64,000 bases of DNA, taken from positions 17,982 through 81,981 of the forward strand of contig NZ_JBKBQG010000019.1 in the NCBI RefSeq assembly GCF_046292825.1, given 5' to 3'. Each line of letters opens with the position of its first letter. The first letter of the stretch is position 1. Below are positions 44,495 through 54,586 of this stretch, one piece after another. Below the pieces are notes generated by a model. The model made no database searches. It worked only from the letters and a program-made list of their open reading frames with translations, and was not told the origin of the DNA. The translations under genes and the position numbers were made by a program. This DNA comes from Salinarimonas sp046292825. GTDB lineage: Bacteria; Pseudomonadota; Alphaproteobacteria; Rhizobiales; Beijerinckiaceae.

Positions 44495-45540
44495 CCATCC
44501 GTATCGGCATCAACGGGCTCGGCCGCATCGGCCGGCTGACCCTGCGCGCGGCGCTCGGCGGTGCCTACCGCCCCGACGAGGATCCGAACCGGGACGTGCG
44601 GCTCGAAATCGTCGCCATCAACGAGCCCAAGGGCTCGGCGGAGGCGCTCGCGCATCTGATCGAGTTCGACTCGGTCCAGGGCCGCTGGCGCGTGCCCATC
44701 CGCGCGGAGGGCGAGGACGCGATCGCCATCGGCAACGCGCGCATCGCCCTCACCCAGCACAGCTCGCCCGCCGAGGTGCCCTGGGGCGATCTCGGGGTCG
44801 ACGTGGTGCTCGACTGCACGGGCAAGTTCCTGACGCCGCAGGCGTTGAAGCCCCATCTCGACCGCGGCGCCAAGCGCGTCGTCGTCTCCGCTCCGGTGAA
44901 GGACGCTTCGGTCCTCAACGCGGTGGTGGGCGTCAACGAGCATCTCTACGATCCCGCGCGCCACCCCATCGTCACCGCCGCCTCCTGCACGACGAATTGC
45001 CTCGCGCCGGTGGTGAAGGTGGTCCACGAGGCGATCGGCATCCGGCACGGCCAGATCACCACGATCCACGACCCGACCAACACCAATCTCGTCCACGACG
45101 GCGTCCACAAGGACCTGCGCCGGGCGCGCTCGGCGCTGCTCTCGCTGCAGCCGACGACGACCGGCAGCGCGACCGCCATCGGGCTCATCTATCCCGAGCT
45201 GAAGGGCCGTCTCGACGGTCACGCGGTCCGCGCGCCGGTGCTCAACGCCTCGATCACGGATTGCGTGTTCGAGCTCGCCCGCGAGACCGATGCCGGCGAG
45301 GTGAACCGGCTGTTCGCGCAGGCCGCCGCCGGCCCGCTCGCGGGCATCCTCGGCTACGAGGAGCGCCCGCTCGTCTCCGCCGACTACGTCCGCGACACCC
45401 GCTCCGGCATCGTCGACGCGCTCTCGACGCTCGTCACCGACGGCACGATGCTCAAGGTCTATGCCTGGTACGACAACGAGATGGGCTATTCCTGCCGCAT
45501 GGTCGACCTCGTGCGCCACATGGAGAAGGTGGGGGTTTGA
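44491..45540 (+). CDS. Arsenic-operon glyceraldehyde-3-phosphate dehydrogenase
   Basis: A 349-residue GAPDH. The NAD fold starts MTIRIGINGLGRIGRLTLRA, and the catalytic Cys is in TAASCTTNCLAPVVK with the His in HDPTNTNL-type and TTTGSATAIG segments. WYDNEMGYSCRMVDL is the C-terminal signature. In ars operons with arsJ, GAPDH uses arsenate instead of phosphate to make 1-arseno-3-phosphoglycerate, which ArsJ exports. The translational overlap with acr3 and the downstream arsJ support that role over glycolysis. A family B repeat separates it from arsJ. Confidence 0.94.
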   Translation: MTIRIGINGLGRIGRLTLRAALGGAYRPDEDPNRDVRLEIVAINEPKGSAEALAHLIEFDSVQGRWRVPIRAEGEDAIAIGNARIALTQHSSPAEVPWGDLGVDVVLDCTGKFLTPQALKPHLDRGAKRVVVSAPVKDASVLNAVVGVNEHLYDPARHPIVTAASCTTNCLAPVVKVVHEAIGIRHGQITTIHDPTNTNLVHDGVHKDLRRARSALLSLQPTTTGSATAIGLIYPELKGRLDGHAVRAPVLNASITDCVFELARETDAGEVNRLFAQAAAGPLAGILGYEERPLVSADYVRDTRSGIVDALSTLVTDGTMLKVYAWYDNEMGYSCRMVDLVRHMEKVGV

Positions 45541-45548
45541 GGTTGCGT

Positions 45549-45874
45549 CCCTCCCCGTAGGGGAGGGTGGCCTCCGAGCCGAAGGCGACGGAGGTCGGGT
45601 GGGGCCCGACGTTTGGAGGACGATCTCCCCCCCGGGCCCCACCCGACCCCTGTCGCTGACGCTCCAGGGGCCACCCTCCCCTCCGGGGAGGGAAGGGCGC
45701 GAAATCCCTCCCCGTAGGGACTACGGAATGCACACGTCGTCATTCTTGCATGCGTTCGACCGAAACGGCGCGCTCCCTCTCCTTCCCCTGAGGGGAAGGA
45801 GAGGGGTGGCGCCTCGTCGTCTCGTTCCCATGCGCAGATCACGATGTGCGGATCTCGTAGCCCTCCGGGGAGGG
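45549..45874. repeat. Family B inverted-repeat element(s) B3 inside the arsenic operon
   Basis: The 356 bp between GAPDH and arsJ is filled by inverted repeats. The first pair runs from CCCTCCCCGTAGGGGAGGGT (45549) to its mirror ending near 45697, with GTCGGGTGGGGCCCGA and its complement inside. A second pair starts CCCTCCCC at 45706 and ends GGGGAGGG at 45874, and contains a CCTTCCCCTGAGGGGAAGG hairpin near 45783-45801. Extensive secondary structure here could affect the level of arsJ transcript. Confidence 0.82.
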
Positions 45875-45896
45875 AAAAGAACAGGGAAACACCATC

Positions 45897-47135
45897 ATGA
45901 CCGCAGGCGCCCGCAATTACGCGCTCGTCACGGCGAGCTATTGGAGCTTCACGCTCACCGACGGCGCCTTGCGCATGCTGGTGCTCCTGTACTTCTTCAA
46001 TCTCGGCTATTCGCCCTTCACGCTCGCGCTCCTCTTTCTCCTCTACGAGGCGGCGGGGATCGGGGCGAACATGGTGGGGGGGTGGCTCGCGACGCGTTTC
46101 GGCATCCCGCGCATGCTGATGGCGGGGCTCGCGACGCAGATCGCGGGCTTCCTCCTCCTGTCGGCGGTCTCGCCTGACTGGACGGCGCTCCTCGCGGTCG
46201 CCTGGGTGGTCCTCGCGCAGGGCGTGTGCGGCGTGGCGAAGGACCTGACGAAGACGGCGTCGAAATCCGCGATCAAGGTGGCGGAGGCGCAGGCGCGCAA
46301 GGAGGCGGGCGAGAGCCGGCTGTTCCGCTGGGTCGCCTTCTTCACGGGCTCGAAGAACGCGATGAAGGGGGTGGGTTTCTTCCTCGGCGGCGTGCTCCTG
46401 CAGACGCTCGGCTTCCAGGCCGCCTTGTGGGCGATGGCCGGCGCGCTCGCGCTCGTCCTCCTCGGCGTCGCCGCGTCGCTGCCGCGGGAGATGGGGCGCG
46501 CCAAGGCGTCGAAATCGGCGCGCGAGCTCTTCGCCAAGAGCCGGGGCGTGAACCTGCTCGCGCTCGCGCGCATCGCCTTGTTCGGCGCGCGCGACGTGTG
46601 GTTCGTCGTGGGCGTGCCGGTCTTCCTCTACGCGCAGGGCTGGACCTTCGCGATGGTCGGCGGCTTCCTCGCGGCCTGGACGATCGGCTACGGCCTCGTC
46701 CAGGCGCTCGCGCCGGCTCTCGTGCGCCGAAGCGACGACGGGCTCACGAGCGAGGTCGCCGGCGCGCGGCTCTGGGCGGGGGCGCTCGCGCTCGTGCCGG
46801 CGGCGATCGCGGCGGCGCTGATGGCGGAGATCGGCGCGCCCGATATCGTGCTGGTGGCGGGCCTCGCGCTCTTCGGCATCGCCTTCGCGGTGAATTCCTC
46901 CACCCATTCCTACCTCATCCTCGCTTATGCGGGCTCGGAGAAGGCGGCGGAGGACGTGGGCTTCTATTATGCGGCGAACGCCGCCGGCCGCTTCACGGGC
47001 ACCCTCCTGTCGGGGCTCCTCTTCCAGGCGGGCGGCATCCTCGCCTGCCTCGCGGGCTCGGCCGCGATGCTCGCGCTCTGCTTCCTCGTGACGCTCGCTC
47101 TCCCGCGGCGGATGCCGGTGCCCGAGACGGCGTGA
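45897..47135 (+). CDS. arsJ: Organoarsenical efflux MFS transporter ArsJ
   Basis: A 412-residue major facilitator with about eleven to twelve helices. It begins MTAGARNYALVTASYWSFTL and has ArsJ-type blocks DGALRMLVLLYFFNLGYSPF, AQGVCGVAKDLTKTASKSAI and FFTGSKNAMKGVGFFLGG. ArsJ exports 1-arseno-3-phosphoglycerate made by the GAPDH encoded upstream. The ATG at 45897 follows AGGGAAAC. Being 356 bp from GAPDH behind repeats, it might be partly uncoupled from the upstream promoter. Confidence 0.95.
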   Translation: MTAGARNYALVTASYWSFTLTDGALRMLVLLYFFNLGYSPFTLALLFLLYEAAGIGANMVGGWLATRFGIPRMLMAGLATQIAGFLLLSAVSPDWTALLAVAWVVLAQGVCGVAKDLTKTASKSAIKVAEAQARKEAGESRLFRWVAFFTGSKNAMKGVGFFLGGVLLQTLGFQAALWAMAGALALVLLGVAASLPREMGRAKASKSARELFAKSRGVNLLALARIALFGARDVWFVVGVPVFLYAQGWTFAMVGGFLAAWTIGYGLVQALAPALVRRSDDGLTSEVAGARLWAGALALVPAAIAAALMAEIGAPDIVLVAGLALFGIAFAVNSSTHSYLILAYAGSEKAAEDVGFYYAANAAGRFTGTLLSGLLFQAGGILACLAGSAAMLALCFLVTLALPRRMPVPETA

Positions 47136-47239
47136 GCGGGCTCGACGCGCGGCGCATCGGTTGAAATCCGGAATGTCGCTCGCGCGCGCGCCGGCCTAAT
47201 GTCGCGCCGCACCGCCACAGAGAGGGAAACCGAGCCGCG

Positions 47240-48934
<1,695 letters not shown>

Positions 48935-48967
48935 CGGCCGGGCGAGAGGCTGCCCGCCTCCGCTCGC

Positions 48968-49642
48968 TCAACCCTTGCGCAGGAGGTCGTCGAGCGTCGC
49001 GCGGGTGTATTCCTCGACATGGTCGATCAGCGCGTCGGAGGCCGCTTGGGCGGCGGGCTCGTCGGCCGCGACGATGGCCGCGCAGATGTCGGCGTGCAGG
49101 CGCGCGACGCGGCCGAGATCGCCGAAGCGCCGGAAATCGAGATACCAGAAGCGCCGCGTCTGCGCCTGGATCGGCGCCATGGCGGCGGCGGCGTACTTGT
49201 TGCGCGCGGAGGCGGCGACGAGGGCGTTGAACTCGCGGTCGGTGGCGATGAACAGCGCCTCGTCGTTGGCCTGCGCCGCCCGCAGGAAGCCGTCGGCGAG
49301 CGCGCGGAAGCGCACCTCCTCGGAGACGTCGCGCAGGCGCGCCGCACGCCCGGCCATCACCCGCTCGAGCCCGCGGCGCACCTCGATCAGCTTGAACTGG
49401 TCGGCGACGTCGATCTCGGAGACGATCGCCCCCGCGCGCGGCAGGATGCGCAGGCTGCCCTCGCGGGCGAGGCGCTGCATGGCCTCGCGCACCGGCGTGC
49501 GGCCGATGCCGAGCCGCTGCGCGAGCGCGTTCTCGGAGACGCGGCTGCCGGGCGCGAGCGCGAGCGTGACGATCATCTCCTCGATCAGCCGATAGGCGAG
49601 CTGCGCCTGGCTCTCGTCCGTGGGGTTGGCGTGGAGGTTCAT
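48968..49642 (-). CDS. GntR-family transcriptional regulator (FCD/FadR subfamily)
   Basis: A 224-residue regulator. The winged helix-turn-helix lies at about residues 15-80 (SENALAQRLGIGRTPVREAM, then LAREGSLRILPRAG). The all-helical FCD ligand domain follows, with metal-site elements DREFNALV, RLHADICAAI and DHVEEY. The first His of the usual DxxFH position is Asn here. Such proteins usually repress an adjacent catabolic or transport operon in response to a carboxylate. A 20 bp palindrome lies 93 bp upstream. The target is unclear because the flanking genes are an antiporter and a small membrane protein. Confidence 0.92.
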   Translation of the reverse strand: MNLHANPTDESQAQLAYRLIEEMIVTLALAPGSRVSENALAQRLGIGRTPVREAMQRLAREGSLRILPRAGAIVSEIDVADQFKLIEVRRGLERVMAGRAARLRDVSEEVRFRALADGFLRAAQANDEALFIATDREFNALVAASARNKYAAAAMAPIQAQTRRFWYLDFRRFGDLGRVARLHADICAAIVAADEPAAQAASDALIDHVEEYTRATLDDLLRKG

Positions 49643-49734
49643 GGGCGATCGTGGCTCGGGCGGGGGCGGGCTGGCTCGTCTCGCCCGCAATCTAGCGAGC
49701 GGCGTGCCGAGGCGCCAATCGTCCGTCCGTTCCC

Positions 49735-49754
49735 CGATCACGAATTTGTGATCG
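49735..49754. promoter_or_regulatory. Palindrome CGATCAC-N6-GTGATCG, candidate GntR operator
   Basis: A perfect 7 bp inverted repeat around GAATTT lies in the 232 bp between the divergent GntR gene and the small membrane protein gene. Its size and position suit a dimeric regulator such as the adjacent GntR protein. No clear -10/-35 pair could be placed around it. Confidence 0.45.
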
Positions 49755-49874
49755 CCGGGGTGGATGGGGTGCCGGGCCGGCCCGTTCTTGTCGCGAGCTG
49801 CCGGTCGGCGAGGCGCGTGCAACGCCCGTCTCCGCGTCGGCGATCGACGATCCATGACACCGGGGAGAGATGAC

Positions 49875-50270
49875 ATGCAGGAGAAGATCACCACCTTGCG
49901 GGCCCACATGAAGGGTGTCGGCGCCGTGCCGTTCGGCGCGGCTCTCGCCCTCCTGCTCGCGCCGATCTTCGGGTTGTTCTACGGGGCGGCGGTGGCGACC
50001 GCGATCCTGTTCGGCGGCGCGGCGCTGCTCCTGTGGGGCAAGAACGCGCTCTCGCCCGACAAGCTCGACTCGCGCCTCCTGCTCGCGGTCGGCGTCGGCA
50101 CGCTGCTCGCGCCGTGGGTCATCGGCTTCGGCTACATGACCTCCGCCTCGTTCGCGATCCACACGCTCGCCGGCCTCGCGATCATCGGCGCCGTCGGCTA
50201 CGAGTTCCTCAAGGCCAAGCAGGCGGCCGACAAGGCGGATGCGGGCACGGACGGCGCCGCCACCACCTGA
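49875..50270 (+). CDS. Small membrane protein resembling SPW-repeat proteins
   Basis: A 131-residue protein with four hydrophobic helices (about residues 18-37, 41-56, 69-85 and 93-112). APWVIGFGYMTSASFAIHTL resembles the SPW-repeat motif in small membrane proteins of unknown function. The ATG at 49875 is preferred since GGGGAGAG ends six bases before it; an in-frame ATG at 49854 is the alternative. A hairpin terminator follows. No function is assigned. Confidence 0.68.
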   Translation: MQEKITTLRAHMKGVGAVPFGAALALLLAPIFGLFYGAAVATAILFGGAALLLWGKNALSPDKLDSRLLLAVGVGTLLAPWVIGFGYMTSASFAIHTLAGLAIIGAVGYEFLKAKQAADKADAGTDGAATT

Positions 50271-50301
50271 TCGCCGCCCCCCACAGGTTCCGATCCGCGA
50301 G

Positions 50302-50334
50302 CGCCCGGCTGGGGAGACCCGGCCGGGCGTTTCG
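50302..50334 (+). terminator. Rho-independent terminator-like hairpin
   Basis: CGCCCGGC (50302-50309) pairs perfectly with GCCGGGCG (50322-50329) around a 12-base loop, followed by TTTC. It lies 31 bp after the stop of the small membrane protein gene and separates it from the Mrp operon. The rest of the 365 bp gap (50335-50635) shows no gene; it presumably holds the Mrp promoter, which I cannot place. Confidence 0.6.
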
Positions 50335-50635
50335 CTTTGGTGCGCCGTCGAGAAACGCGCAGGAATGCCGCGCGTCCTTGGCCGTCATTGACGAGCTGCG
50401 GCATTTTTTCCGTCGATTCGGGTCGAATTTCAGCGAAATCGACGCCATCGCCCGGATTAAGCCTCCCCCCGCCCCGTTCTTCCCACGACAGCACATCCGA
50501 GGATCGCCCATCGCGAGACCGAGATGCGCCGCGCGCTCTCGCGCGGCCGTCGTCCCGGCGCGCGGTGGGCGCTGCTTTCCCGGCTCGAGAGCGGGCTGGA
50601 GGGACGTGCCGGAGAGAGTTGGAGGAGGAGGCCGC

Positions 50636-51340
50636 ATGCACGCGATCGACCGAGACGAGTACCGGAGCGACGGGGCTGCGCGGGAGGAGGCGCGCACGAC
50701 CGCGCTCCCCGTGCGCCTGGAGCCTCGCCGCGTCGCGGTCGAGGGGACGCTGGCCAAGCGCGCGGCGACGGAGCCGGCGCTCGTCGCCGCCCGCCTGCCG
50801 GCGCCGCCGGTCTCTTCGGAGGGGCCGGTGCCGGTCGGCCGTCGGCTGCGCCGGGCGCTCTGGATGATCCCCGTCGGCGCCGGCCTGTGGGCGCTCCTCA
50901 GCGGCGGCGGGGCGGACAGCTGGGCCTTCGGCGCGCCGGCCGTCTTGGCCGCGAGCGCGCTCGCCTACGCGACGACGCCCGCGAGCCGCTGGCGCGTGTC
51001 GGCGGTCGGCCTCCTGCGCTTTGCGGCCTTCTTCGCCTGGCAATCGGTGCTGGGCGCCCTCGACGTCGCCCGCCGCGCGCTCGCCTGGCGGATGCCGCTC
51101 GCGCCGGGCTTCGCGCGCTATCGCGACCGGCTGCCGAACGGCGCCCCGCGCATCCTCTTCGCCAACACGATCACGCTCCTGCCGGGAACCCTCTCCGCCG
51201 AGCTCCACGCGGACCACGTCGTCGTCCACATGCTCGATGCGCGCATGGACATGCAGGCCGAGCTCGATCGCCTGGAGACGCGGGTGATCGACCTCTTCGC
51301 GCTCGCTCCCGAGGCCCGGCAGGCGGAGGCGCGGCCATGA
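50636..51340 (+). CDS. mrpE: Mrp-type Na+/H+ antiporter subunit E
   Basis: A 234-residue protein. The MrpE domain (about residues 75-225) has two hydrophobic segments near 80-115, then FFAWQSVLGALDVARRAL and the family signature ILFANTITLLPGTLSAEL followed by VHMLDA. The first 70 residues (Arg/Ala-rich, no membrane helix) are an extension absent from the usual 160-residue MrpE. The ATG at 50636 has a strong GGAGGAGGAG site. It heads an eight-gene operon in which nearly all genes overlap. The complex exchanges Na+ (or K+) for H+ in the inner membrane. Confidence 0.9.
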   Translation: MHAIDRDEYRSDGAAREEARTTALPVRLEPRRVAVEGTLAKRAATEPALVAARLPAPPVSSEGPVPVGRRLRRALWMIPVGAGLWALLSGGGADSWAFGAPAVLAASALAYATTPASRWRVSAVGLLRFAAFFAWQSVLGALDVARRALAWRMPLAPGFARYRDRLPNGAPRILFANTITLLPGTLSAELHADHVVVHMLDARMDMQAELDRLETRVIDLFALAPEARQAEARP

Positions 51341-51597
51341 CCGGCTTCCTCTCGGGCGTCGCCGTCGTCCTCGTCCTCTCGCTGATCGCGGGGCTGCTCC
51401 CCGTCTTCCGCGGCGGGGTGCCGGCCGACCGGATGCTCGCGGCCCAGCTCGTCGGCACGACGACGGTCGCGATCCTCGTCCTCCTCGCGATCGCGACCGA
51501 CATGCCCGCGCTCCTCGACGTGGCGCTCGTCTTCGCGCTGCTCGCGGCCGTCACCCTCGTCGCCTTCGTCGCCTTCGGATACCGGAGAGTGGAATGA
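51337..51597 (+). CDS. mrpF: Mrp-type Na+/H+ antiporter subunit F
   Basis: An 86-residue protein with three membrane helices, the usual MrpF size. PADRMLAAQLVGTTTVAILV is the family core and DVALVFALLAAVTLVAFV the last helix. The start overlaps the mrpE stop (ATGA at 51337) and the end overlaps the mrpG start (ATGA at 51594), so translation is coupled on both sides. Confidence 0.93.
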   Translation: MTGFLSGVAVVLVLSLIAGLLPVFRGGVPADRMLAAQLVGTTTVAILVLLAIATDMPALLDVALVFALLAAVTLVAFVAFGYRRVE

Positions 51598-51893
51598 TCC
51601 TCGTCGACATCCTCGCGGGCGCGCTGATCCTCGCCGGCGCCGGCTTCTTCGTCGTCGGCACCGTCGGCCTCCTGCGCTTTCCCGACACCTTCTGCCGCCT
51701 GCACGCGCTGACCAAGGCCGACGGGCTCGGCCTCGCGCTCGTCTGCCTCGGCGCGGCGCTCCTCGTCGGCACGGCGGGGGAGGCGGCGCGGCTCGTGCTC
51801 ATCTGGCTGTTCGTGGCGCTCTCGAGCGCGACCTGCTCGCATCTCGTCGCGCGCTCGGCGCGTGCGGACGCCGCCGCGGAAAGGGGGATGTGA
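51594..51893 (+). CDS. mrpG: Mrp-type Na+/H+ antiporter subunit G
   Basis: A 99-residue protein with three helices. GTVGLLRFPDTFCRLHALTK followed by ADGLG is the diagnostic MrpG/PhaG motif. Its ATG overlaps the mrpF stop, and its TGA overlaps the ATG of the next gene (TGATG at 51891-51895). Length and motif are normal for the family. Confidence 0.94.
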   Translation: MILVDILAGALILAGAGFFVVGTVGLLRFPDTFCRLHALTKADGLGLALVCLGAALLVGTAGEAARLVLIWLFVALSSATCSHLVARSARADAAAERGM

Positions 51894-52831
51894 TGGACGC
51901 GCTCGTCCTCTTCGACCTGATCCTCGCGATCGCGCTCGTCGCCATGGCCGCGAGCGTGCTCGCGATGCGCGACCGCTTCGCGATGATCGTCGCCTTCGTC
52001 GTCTTCGGCCTGCTCTCGGCGCTCGCCTGGGTGCGGCTGTCGGCGCCGGACGTCGCGCTCGCGGAGGCGGCGATCGGCACCGGGGTGACCGGCGCGCTCC
52101 TCCTGAAGACGCTCCACCACCTGCGGCGCGAGCGGATCGCGGCGGGCGCGCCCCTGTTCGGGCCGATCGCGGCGAACGCGGCCTTGTGCGCGGTCGTCAC
52201 GCTCGCCTGCATCGGCGCCTTCCTCGCGACCCCGCTCGAGCAGCCCGGGCTGATCCCGGCGGTCGCGCAGAACATGGCGGCGAGCGGCGTCGAGCACCCG
52301 GTGACCGCGGTCCTCCTCAATTTCCGCGCCTTCGACACCCTGATGGAGGTCGTCGTCCTCCTCGTCGCCATCGTTGCCGTCTGGTCGATCGAGCGCGGCG
52401 TGGCGCAGGCGCCGGCTCCGGTGCTGGGCGAGGTCTATGCCGGCGTCGCGCGGCTCGCGCTGCCGGCGGCGGTCGTCGTCGGGGCCTATCTCCTGTGGGT
52501 CGGCGCCTATGCGCCCGGCGGCGCCTTCCAGGGCGGCGCGGTGATCGCGGCGGTGGGGCTCCTCCTCCTGATCGCGGGCGGATACCGGCCGCTGCCGGGC
52601 CATCGCGGCGCGGCGCGGGTCGTCTTCGTGATCGGCACGGCGGCCTTCGCGGCGGTGGCGCTGTTCGTGGCGCAGGGCGGGCGCGCGACCTTCGAGTACC
52701 CGCTCGACCACGCCAAGACGCTGATCATGCTCGTCGAGGCGCTGCTCACGATCTCGATCGCGGCCACGCTCGCGGCCCTCTTCCACGGCCGCGAGCCCCT
52801 CGCCCTCGCCAAGATGGAGACGCGCCAATGA
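51893..52831 (+). CDS. Fused MbhD/DUF4040-MrpB antiporter subunit
   Basis: A 312-residue protein joining two parts. Residues about 1-85 are the DUF4040/MbhD domain that normally forms the C-terminal part of MrpA (RLSAPDVALAEAAIGTGVTG). Residues about 130-300 are an MnhB domain (FDTLMEVVVLLVAIVAVWS, then GAYAPGGAFQGGAVIAAVG and the YPLDHAKTLIMLVEALL segment). ATG 51893 is favoured over GTG 51890 because AAGGGGG ends five bases upstream. This places part of MrpA on the B subunit. Confidence 0.88.
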   Translation: MDALVLFDLILAIALVAMAASVLAMRDRFAMIVAFVVFGLLSALAWVRLSAPDVALAEAAIGTGVTGALLLKTLHHLRRERIAAGAPLFGPIAANAALCAVVTLACIGAFLATPLEQPGLIPAVAQNMAASGVEHPVTAVLLNFRAFDTLMEVVVLLVAIVAVWSIERGVAQAPAPVLGEVYAGVARLALPAAVVVGAYLLWVGAYAPGGAFQGGAVIAAVGLLLLIAGGYRPLPGHRGAARVVFVIGTAAFAAVALFVAQGGRATFEYPLDHAKTLIMLVEALLTISIAATLAALFHGREPLALAKMETRQ

Positions 52832-53118
52832 GCTCGGGGCTGATCTTCGGCATCGCCGGCATCCTCGTCTTCGGCATCGGGCTGTTCGGCGCGCTGTGCG
52901 CCCTCGACGGCCTGCGCCGGGTGCTCGCCCTCAAGCTCTGCGGGGTCGGCGCGAGCTTCGTCCTCGTCGTCGCCGCCTGGCGGGCGCCGCCGCTCTCGGC
53001 GGACCCGATCCCGCACGCCCTCGTCATCACGGGAATCGTCGTGATGGTCAGCGCGACCGCGGTGGCGCTCACCCTGATCCGTCGCATCCACAGCCTGGAG
53101 AGCGGAACCGATGCCTGA
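52828..53118 (+). CDS. mrpC: Mrp-type antiporter subunit C (NuoK-like)
   Basis: A 96-residue NuoK-like protein with three helices: a first helix in IAGILVFGIGLFGALC, LKLCGVGASFVLVVAAW, and a third that follows DPIPHALVITGIVVMVSATA, the canonical MrpC/MnhC motif. The start overlaps the previous stop (ATGA at 52828) and the end overlaps mrpD by eight bases. Confidence 0.92.
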   Translation: MSSGLIFGIAGILVFGIGLFGALCALDGLRRVLALKLCGVGASFVLVVAAWRAPPLSADPIPHALVITGIVVMVSATAVALTLIRRIHSLESGTDA

Positions 53119-54586
53119 CCTCTTCGCCCTCGATTGGCTCGCGCTCGCCGTCTTCGTGCCGCTCGTCGGCGCGGTCGCGACCGTGCTCGCGCCGCGCCGG
53201 GCCCCCGCGCTCGGCCTCGCGAGCGTCGCCGCGACGGCGGCGTGCGTGTGGCTCCTCGCGCTGCGAGTCGTTGCGGAGGGGCCGGTCGTCGTGCAGCTCG
53301 GCGGCTGGGGCGCCCCGCTCGGTCTCGACCTGCGCGCGGACGGGCTCGGCATCGTCATGCTCGCGATGACCGCGCTCGTCGGCCTCTTCGTCAGCCTCGG
53401 CGCGCTCGACACCTTCGGCGCCCATCGTCCGGGCGCGGAGAACGAGCGCATGCGCCGCTATTTCTGGCCGCTCTGGCTCCTCCTGCTGGCCGGGCTGAAC
53501 GGCGCCTACGTCTCGACCGACGTGTTCAACCTCTACGTCATGATCGAGGTGATCGCGCTCGCCGCGATCGGGCTCACCGTGCTCTCGGGCAAGCTCGAGG
53601 CGATGCGGGCGGGCTTCGAATACATGGTCGCGAGCATGCTCGGCGCGCTCGCCTTCCTGATGGGCGTGGGCTTCGTCTATCTCGAGGCGGGGCGGCTCGA
53701 TTTCGCGGGCGTCGCGCAGCACGCGGGCGAGCCGGCGATGATCGCCGCTTTCGCGCTGATGCTGGTGGGCCTCGCGCTCAAGACTGCGCTCTTCCCGCTG
53801 CATTTCTGGCTGCCGCGGGCCCACGCCAACGCCACCGCGCCGGCGAGCGCGCTCCTGTCGGGGCTCGTGCTCAAGGGCTCGCTCTACATCCTGCTGCGCT
53901 TCTGGATCGAGATCTTCCAGCCCTCCGACCTGATCGGCCTGATCGTCGGCCTGATGGGTACGGGCGCGATCGTCTGGGGTTCGGTGCAGGCGCTGCGCGC
54001 GCAGCGGCTCAAGCTCCTCGTCGCCTGGTCGACGGTGGCGCAGATCGGGCTCATGTGCGTCGCCTTCGCGCTCGCCGACACGATCGGCGCGCAGGCGGCC
54101 TGGCAGGGCGCGGTGCTGCTCGTCGTCGCCCACGCGGTGGCGAAGGCCGCCATGTTCCTCGCCGCCGGCCGCATCGCCGAGGAGGTCGGGCACGACCGCA
54201 TCGCCGAGCTCGACCGCACGCCCGTTCGGCCGACGCTCGCGCAATTCGCCTTCGCGCTCGCCGCGATCTCGCTGATCGGTCTGCCGCCGAGCGCGGGCTT
54301 TGCCGGCAAGTGGCTCCTGATGGAGGGCGCGCTGCGCGCCGGCGCGGTGCCGTTCGTGGTCGTGGCGATGGTCGGCACGCTCTTCAGCGTCGCCTATCTC
54401 AGCCGGCCGCTGATCGGCTTCCTGCGCTTCGATCGCGCGCCCGCGCCGGTGGGCGAGCACCAGGGCTGGGCGATCGCCGACGCGCCGCCGCTCGTCCTCG
54501 CCTTCGCCGCCGTCGCGTCGGGCCTCGTCGCCGCGCAGATCCTCGCCTTGACCGCCATCGGCGCGCCGTTCGGAGCCATGCCATGA
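53111..54586 (+). CDS. mrpD: Mrp-type antiporter subunit D (proton-translocating, NuoN/MrpD-like)
   Basis: A 491-residue member of the proton_antipo_M family with about 14 helices. Key ionisable residues are kept: Glu146 in FNLYVMIEVIALAAIG, and the Lys residues in LALKTALFPLHFWLPRAH and LLSGLVLKGSLYILLRF. The loop FAGKWLLMEGAL is near the C-terminus. It is the first of three consecutive antiporter-like subunits. The start lies within mrpC, and its stop overlaps the next start (ATGCCATGA region, ATG at 54583). Confidence 0.92.
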   Translation: MPDLFALDWLALAVFVPLVGAVATVLAPRRAPALGLASVAATAACVWLLALRVVAEGPVVVQLGGWGAPLGLDLRADGLGIVMLAMTALVGLFVSLGALDTFGAHRPGAENERMRRYFWPLWLLLLAGLNGAYVSTDVFNLYVMIEVIALAAIGLTVLSGKLEAMRAGFEYMVASMLGALAFLMGVGFVYLEAGRLDFAGVAQHAGEPAMIAAFALMLVGLALKTALFPLHFWLPRAHANATAPASALLSGLVLKGSLYILLRFWIEIFQPSDLIGLIVGLMGTGAIVWGSVQALRAQRLKLLVAWSTVAQIGLMCVAFALADTIGAQAAWQGAVLLVVAHAVAKAAMFLAAGRIAEEVGHDRIAELDRTPVRPTLAQFAFALAAISLIGLPPSAGFAGKWLLMEGALRAGAVPFVVVAMVGTLFSVAYLSRPLIGFLRFDRAPAPVGEHQGWAIADAPPLVLAFAAVASGLVAAQILALTAIGAPFGAMP

